Shown here: positions 60,466 through 64,000 of the stretch, piece by piece
Layout: each line of letters begins with the position of its first letter
Position numbering within the stretch: position 1 is the first letter of the stretch
NCBI RefSeq assembly: GCF_027533845.1
Contig: NZ_JAPZVN010000007.1
Location: 243,971-307,970, forward strand
Origin: Streptomyces sp. RPT161
GTDB taxonomy: Bacteria > Actinomycetota > Actinomycetes > Streptomycetales > Streptomycetaceae
Direction: 5' to 3'
DNA: 64,000 nt
Translations under genes and position numbers: made by a program
Notes under the pieces: model-generated
Seen by the model: the letters and a program-made list of their open reading frames with translations, nothing else
Databases searched by the model: none
What the model was told of the DNA's origin: nothing

Positions 60466-61404
60466 ATGTCACACACCGAGAACCTCAGCACCTCGCGGCG
60501 GGTGTCACGCCGCACCCTGCGCCGCGAAGTGCCCAGCACCGTCGCGTTGCTGGCGGACCGCGAGGACTTCACAGCGATGCGGTCCTACTCCACCTTCGCC
60601 TTCCACGACCATGCCCAGTACCTGCGCCAGATGCAGGGCCTGCTGCGCTCACTCGCCGCCCGGGGCATCCACATCAGCGTCGCCCTGTTCGACCCCGCGG
60701 AGTTCGCGGCCTACTGCGCCGACACCGGCCAGGACCCGGACACCGCCGCCACCCGCTCCCGGTACATCGCGGAGGTGGCGGCGGGCGGCGCCACGGTCCC
60801 GTACCAGGGACAACCCGTCGACCATCTCGTCAGCCAACTCATCGGCGCCGCCGACCGGCGCGCCACCTGGGAGCACGCCACCGAGCTCCTCGCCAGGGCC
60901 AGCGGTTGCGACGCCTGCGCGGGCGGCGGCCACAACGCCGCCTTCGACCGGGCCTCCGAGGCACTGTCCCGGCTACTGCGAGCCGCCGGTACCGGCCGGC
61001 ACCACCTGGTGTGCAGTGTGCCCGTGGTGCGGATCGATGCGGGACCGGACGCGATGGTCGCCGAGGAAAGCCCGCCGCTGGCCGGGGTGTTGCGCGCGCG
61101 GTGCGCGGACGACGGCACGGTCCAACTCGGTGAGACCGACGCGCTGGTCTTCTGCACCGTGCTCGCCGTCGGACTCGCCACCGGCAGCCCCGGCGGCGTC
61201 GTGCTGCGCACCGGGCGCGGCACGCCCGGCGAGCCGGACCGGGTACGCGGCTGGAGCCTGCGCGACGGCTGGCTGCATCCGCTCACCGAGGCCGAGGTCT
61301 TCAACGCCTACTGCACCGACGCCGAAACCGGCGAACCCGTACCGCCGGAACCCGGAGTGACGTACTGCGCGGGAACGCCGCTGCCCCCGCCGTCCGACGC
61401 GTGA
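60466..61404 (+). CDS. conserved hypothetical protein
   Basis: A 312-residue soluble protein, unrecognised beyond being a conserved streptomycete hypothetical. The N-terminus (MSHTENLSTSRRVSRRTLRR) is basic. Central parts include TFAFHDHAQYLRQMQGLLRSLAARGIHISVALFDPAEF and a cysteine pair CDACAGGGHNAAFDR that could bind metal. The C-terminus is beta-rich with VVLRTGRG and WSLRDGWLHPLTEAEVFNAY. ATG 60466 has GGAGGGGG 4-11 nt upstream, and a 5'-UTR hairpin lies just before that. Monocistronic. Confidence 0.7.
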   Translation: MSHTENLSTSRRVSRRTLRREVPSTVALLADREDFTAMRSYSTFAFHDHAQYLRQMQGLLRSLAARGIHISVALFDPAEFAAYCADTGQDPDTAATRSRYIAEVAAGGATVPYQGQPVDHLVSQLIGAADRRATWEHATELLARASGCDACAGGGHNAAFDRASEALSRLLRAAGTGRHHLVCSVPVVRIDAGPDAMVAEESPPLAGVLRARCADDGTVQLGETDALVFCTVLAVGLATGSPGGVVLRTGRGTPGEPDRVRGWSLRDGWLHPLTEAEVFNAYCTDAETGEPVPPEPGVTYCAGTPLPPPSDA

Positions 61405-61467
61405 CGGGGCGGGAACACGAAGGGGGCGCCCCGCCGTGACGGCGAGACGCCCCCCAACACCTCTGGT

Positions 61468-61492
61468 TCCCGGGCGAGTTGAGCGCCCGGGA
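61468..61492 (-). terminator. terminator of ptsI
   Basis: TCCCGGGCG and CGCCCGGGA arms (9 bp, perfect) around a 7-nt loop, 6 nt past the ptsI stop. A further GC stem at about 61422-61455 serves the convergent gene. Confidence 0.7.
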
Positions 61493-61498
61493 CCGCGG

Positions 61499-63169
61499 TC
61501 ACTCGCCGGACAGCACCGCCCGGGCGGCGACACGCGCCTCCTCAGCCGAGTCCGTCGCCCGCGCGGCCGCCGCCGCACGCTCACACTGCGCCAGCGTGTA
61601 CTTGGCCAGCGTCGCCCGCACATACGGGATGGCGGCGGCACCCATGGACAGGCTGGTCACACCCAGACCGGTCAACACACAAGCCAGCAGCGGATCGGAG
61701 GCCGCCTCACCGCACACACCACAGCTCTTGCCCTCGGCCTTGGCCGACTCAGCGGCCAGCGCCACCAGGTCGAGCAGCGCGGGCTGCCACGGATCCTGCA
61801 ACCGCGACACCGCACCGACCTGGCGGTCCGCGGCGAAGGTGTACTGCGCCAGGTCATTGGTACCCAGCGACAGGAACTCCACCTCCTGAAGAATGGACCG
61901 GGCCCGCAGCGCCGCCGAGGGAATCTCGACCATCGCGCCGAACTTCGCCTGCAACCCGGCCTCGCGGCACGCGTCGGCGAACGCCTTGGCGTCGGCACGG
62001 TCGGCCACCATGGGGGCCATGACCTCAAGGTAGACCGGCAGCCCCGCCGCGGCCTCGGCCAGCGCCCTCAGCTGCGTGCGCAGCACCTCGGGGTGGTCGA
62101 GCAGCGTCCGCAGACCCCGCACCCCCAGCGCCGGGTTGGGCTCGTCCGACGGGGTCAGGAACTCCAGCGGCTTGTCCGCGCCCGCGTCCAGCACCCGCAC
62201 CACCACACGGCCCTGCGGGAAGGCCTCCAGCACCTTGCGGTACGCCTCGACCTGCTTCTCCTCCGAGGGCGCCTTCTTGCTGTCGTCCAGGAAGAGGAAC
62301 TCGGTCCGGAACAGGCCCACGCCCTCGGCACCGGCCTCGACCGCCGCCGGAACATCGCCCGGACCGCCGACATTGGCCAGCAGCGGGACCTTGTGCCCGT
62401 CCGACGTGGCACCGGGACCGACCGCCGCGGCCAGCGCCGCCTTGCGCTCGGCGGCAGCCGCCTCCAGAGCAGCACGCTTCTCGGCGCTCGGGCTGACGAA
62501 GACCTCACCCGTGCTGCCGTCCACGGCCACCACACTGCCCTCGGCAAGCTCGCTCGCGCCCGGCAGCGCCACCACGGCCGGCACGCCCATCGCGCGGGCC
62601 AGGATCGCGCTGTGGCTGGTCGGGCCGCCCTCCTCGGTGACGAAACCGAGCACCAGAGACGGATCGAGCAGCGCGGTGTCCGCCGGTGCGAGGTCCCGTG
62701 CGATCAGTACGTACGGCTCGTCGCTGTCCGGCACGCCCGGCATCGGCACGCCCAGCAGCCGGGCCACGATGCGGTTGCGGACGTCGTCCAGGTCGGCCAC
62801 CCGGCCTGCCAGGTACTCCCCGGCTCCGGCCAGCAGCGCCCGGTACGCGGCGAAGGCGTCATAGACGGCACGCTCCGCGGTGCTGCCCACGGCGATCCGG
62901 CGCTCCACGTCGGACATCAGCTCGGGGTCCTGGGCCATCAGCGCCTGGGCCTCAAGCACCGCCTGGGCCTCACCGCCCGCCAGATTGCCGCGTGCGATCA
63001 GATCGGCGGCCACGGCCTCCACGGCCTGCCGCGCCCGGCCCTGCTCACGGGGGGCCTCATCCGTGGGGATCTGCTTCGCCGGTGGTTCGAGCACCGCGGT
63101 GCCCATGTGGCGTACCTCGCCGATCGCCACACCGTGGCTCACACCGACGCCTCGCAGCGTTGTCTCCAT
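61499..63169 (-). CDS. ptsI: phosphoenolpyruvate-protein phosphotransferase (PTS enzyme I)
   Basis: A 556-residue PTS enzyme I that transfers phosphate from PEP to HPr. The N-terminal swivel domain has TEEGGPTSHSAILARAMGVPA with the active histidine H186. The PEP-binding barrel has VGLFRTEFLFLD, VRVLDAGADKPL, PEVLRTQLRALA, FLSLGTNDLAQYTFAADR and CGVCGEAASDP. Length is canonical. ATG 63169. It lies 97 nt downstream of crr on the same strand, as in S. coelicolor, so a joint transcript under DasR is likely. No ptsH is in the window, and in Streptomyces it is usually unlinked. Confidence 0.94.
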   Translation of the reverse strand: METTLRGVGVSHGVAIGEVRHMGTAVLEPPAKQIPTDEAPREQGRARQAVEAVAADLIARGNLAGGEAQAVLEAQALMAQDPELMSDVERRIAVGSTAERAVYDAFAAYRALLAGAGEYLAGRVADLDDVRNRIVARLLGVPMPGVPDSDEPYVLIARDLAPADTALLDPSLVLGFVTEEGGPTSHSAILARAMGVPAVVALPGASELAEGSVVAVDGSTGEVFVSPSAEKRAALEAAAAERKAALAAAVGPGATSDGHKVPLLANVGGPGDVPAAVEAGAEGVGLFRTEFLFLDDSKKAPSEEKQVEAYRKVLEAFPQGRVVVRVLDAGADKPLEFLTPSDEPNPALGVRGLRTLLDHPEVLRTQLRALAEAAAGLPVYLEVMAPMVADRADAKAFADACREAGLQAKFGAMVEIPSAALRARSILQEVEFLSLGTNDLAQYTFAADRQVGAVSRLQDPWQPALLDLVALAAESAKAEGKSCGVCGEAASDPLLACVLTGLGVTSLSMGAAAIPYVRATLAKYTLAQCERAAAAARATDSAEEARVAARAVLSGE

Positions 63170-63266
63170 CTCACCCGTCTCCGGTTGATGCGGCGGTGGC
63201 CGCCGCGCTCGTGATTACCGCGTTCGCCCGGCGTCGAATATGACGGCGCCGCGCCCGGGGCGTCGG

Positions 63267-63716
63267 TCAGCTCCAGGAAAAGAGCTGGTCGCCAGCCTTC
63301 ACATCGCCGTCTTCCCGCAGGTCGCCCAGCGAATCGGCGGTGGCCTCCAGCGCCACCACCGGGCAGACCGGCGACTTACCGGCCTCCTCGACCGCCGCCG
63401 GGTTCCACCGCACCACGGCCTGCCCCCGGGTAACGGTGTCGCCCTTGTTGACGAGCAACTCGAAGCCCTCACCGTTCAGCTGAACAGTGTCGATGCCCAG
63501 GTGGGTCAGCACGCCATGGCCGTTCGCGTCCACGACCACGAACGCGTGCGGGTGAAGGGAGACGACAACACCGTCAACCGGCGCCAGCGCCTCGGACGGC
63601 TCGCGCACCGGGTCGATCGCGGTCCCAGGACCCACCATCGCGCCGGAGAACACCGGATCCGGCACCGCGGCGAGCCCGATGGCCCTTCCGGGGAGGGGGG
63701 ACGTCACAGTCGTCAT
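63267..63716 (-). CDS. crr: PTS glucose-type IIA component
   Basis: A 149-residue EIIA-Glc-type phosphocarrier. The N-terminus has ATG 63716 with AGGAGG 6-11 nt upstream. PDPVFSGAMVGPGTAIDP, the first histidine region LHPHAFVV and the phosphorylation site HGVLTHLGIDTVQL (H72) are all present, ending with KAGDQLFSW. In Streptomyces crr and ptsI supply phosphate for GlcNAc uptake. The DasR-type site 89 nt upstream fits that role. Confidence 0.92.
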   Translation of the reverse strand: MTTVTSPLPGRAIGLAAVPDPVFSGAMVGPGTAIDPVREPSEALAPVDGVVVSLHPHAFVVVDANGHGVLTHLGIDTVQLNGEGFELLVNKGDTVTRGQAVVRWNPAAVEEAGKSPVCPVVALEATADSLGDLREDGDVKAGDQLFSWS

Positions 63717-63760
63717 GGGAAGCCTCCTATGTGCGGAGTTCATAGGCGCCGTCCCATCTT

Positions 63761-63777
63761 GTACCGGACGGCGGTAC
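63761..63777. promoter_or_regulatory. inverted repeat GTACCG-N5-CGGTAC upstream of crr
   Basis: Perfect 6-5-6 symmetry, 45 nt upstream of the crr start. It lies between the DasR-like site and the gene and could be a second operator or a leader hairpin. Confidence 0.35.
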
Positions 63778-63804
63778 CGCTAGAGCAGCCTAACGTCATG
63801 GCCG

Positions 63805-63820
63805 ACCGGTTTAGACCATT
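63805..63820. promoter_or_regulatory. DasR-responsive element (dre)-like site
   Basis: ACCGGTTTAGACCATT matches the consensus ACTGGTCTAGACCACT at 13 of 16 positions, including the central TAGACCA. It is 89-104 nt upstream of crr. DasR, the GlcNAc-responsive GntR repressor, is known to control the PTS genes in S. coelicolor. Confidence 0.65.
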
Positions 63821-64000
63821 GGCGGTGAGCTGGGGTTGGCCGCGCGGTGGGGCCCACCGCCGCGAGGTCCGCGGCGAGGGCCGCGGATTGGCGGCCCGGG
63901 AGGGGATTTGCTTCCGGTGCGGGGCTCCAGTACGTTTACACCTCCGCTTCCACGAGTGCCGCGGACACATGTGTGTTCAGATGGCTCACCTGCTGGGGGC

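Noticed and set aside
61436..63214. 592-codon plus-strand frame opposite ptsI
   Set aside because: His/Arg/Gln-rich shadow of a textbook enzyme I gene.
1..64000. CRISPR arrays, tRNA/rRNA genes, transposases or prophage genes
   Set aside because: No regularly spaced repeats with spacers, no cloverleaf-like sequences in the gaps, and no transposase, integrase or phage structural motifs were found.

Overview
The window looks like a chromosomal segment of a Streptomyces-type actinomycete. It has very high GC with strongly GC-biased third codon positions, GTG and TTG starts, many 4-nt ATGA/GTGA gene overlaps, and Streptomyces hallmark genes: nsdA, a conservon (cvnABCD), a DUF397 protein, a DUF574 methyltransferase, a DasR-type site in front of crr, and HelD. 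I see no rRNA, tRNA, CRISPR array, insertion sequence or prophage. About 50 protein genes are supported, one of them probably a pseudogene.

Layout. 0-2.6 kb: end of a membrane protein, a hypothetical gene plus sigma factor pair, and a DUF574 methyltransferase. 2.8-15 kb: acyl-CoA and steroid-type catabolism (acyl-CoA dehydrogenase, Ser/Thr kinase with TPRs, nitronate-monooxygenase-like protein, two acyl-CoA ligases, enoyl-CoA hydratase, a DUF35 protein and two lipid-transfer-type thiolases). The fadD/echA divergence followed by DUF35-ltp-ltp resembles the mycobacterial cholesterol side-chain locus, and KstR-like boxes sit in front of two of the genes. 15-30 kb: DUF397, HelD, a Tat-exported phospholipase C, a secreted amidase, an APH-family kinase, nsdA, a PAS/SpoIIE phosphatase and a HEAT-repeat protein. 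29-32.6 kb: two glycosyltransferases and an SGNH hydrolase in one operon. 32.4-38 kb: a pyroglutamate island with pxpA-pxpB-pxpC and a GntR regulator facing DUF969-DUF979-pcp.

38-45 kb is the most unusual part: a three-gene operon with the order and sizes of a MukBEF/Mks/Jet (Wadjet-like) condensin. It comprises a kleisin-like protein, a small KITE-like protein and a 1546-residue SMC-type ATPase, and no JetD nuclease gene follows. 46-52 kb: a conservon whose cvnABC part is separated from cvnD by a terminator, a decayed DUF6230/DUF6114 gene and a hypothetical gene. 52-64 kb: an EAL-CBS-GGDEF protein, a second thiolase/DUF35 pair, a GH31 glycosidase, acetoacetyl-CoA synthetase, a hypothetical gene, and the PTS genes ptsI and crr.

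Links between regions. The 15-bp motif CTGAC-N5-GTCAG occurs before the monooxygenase/ligase operon, in the fadD/echA divergent promoter and directly before the second DUF35/thiolase pair. This suggests one unlinked repressor controls all three. The pyroglutamate genes form a self-contained unit: peptidase, candidate transporter, 5-oxoprolinase and regulator with a GntR-type operator.
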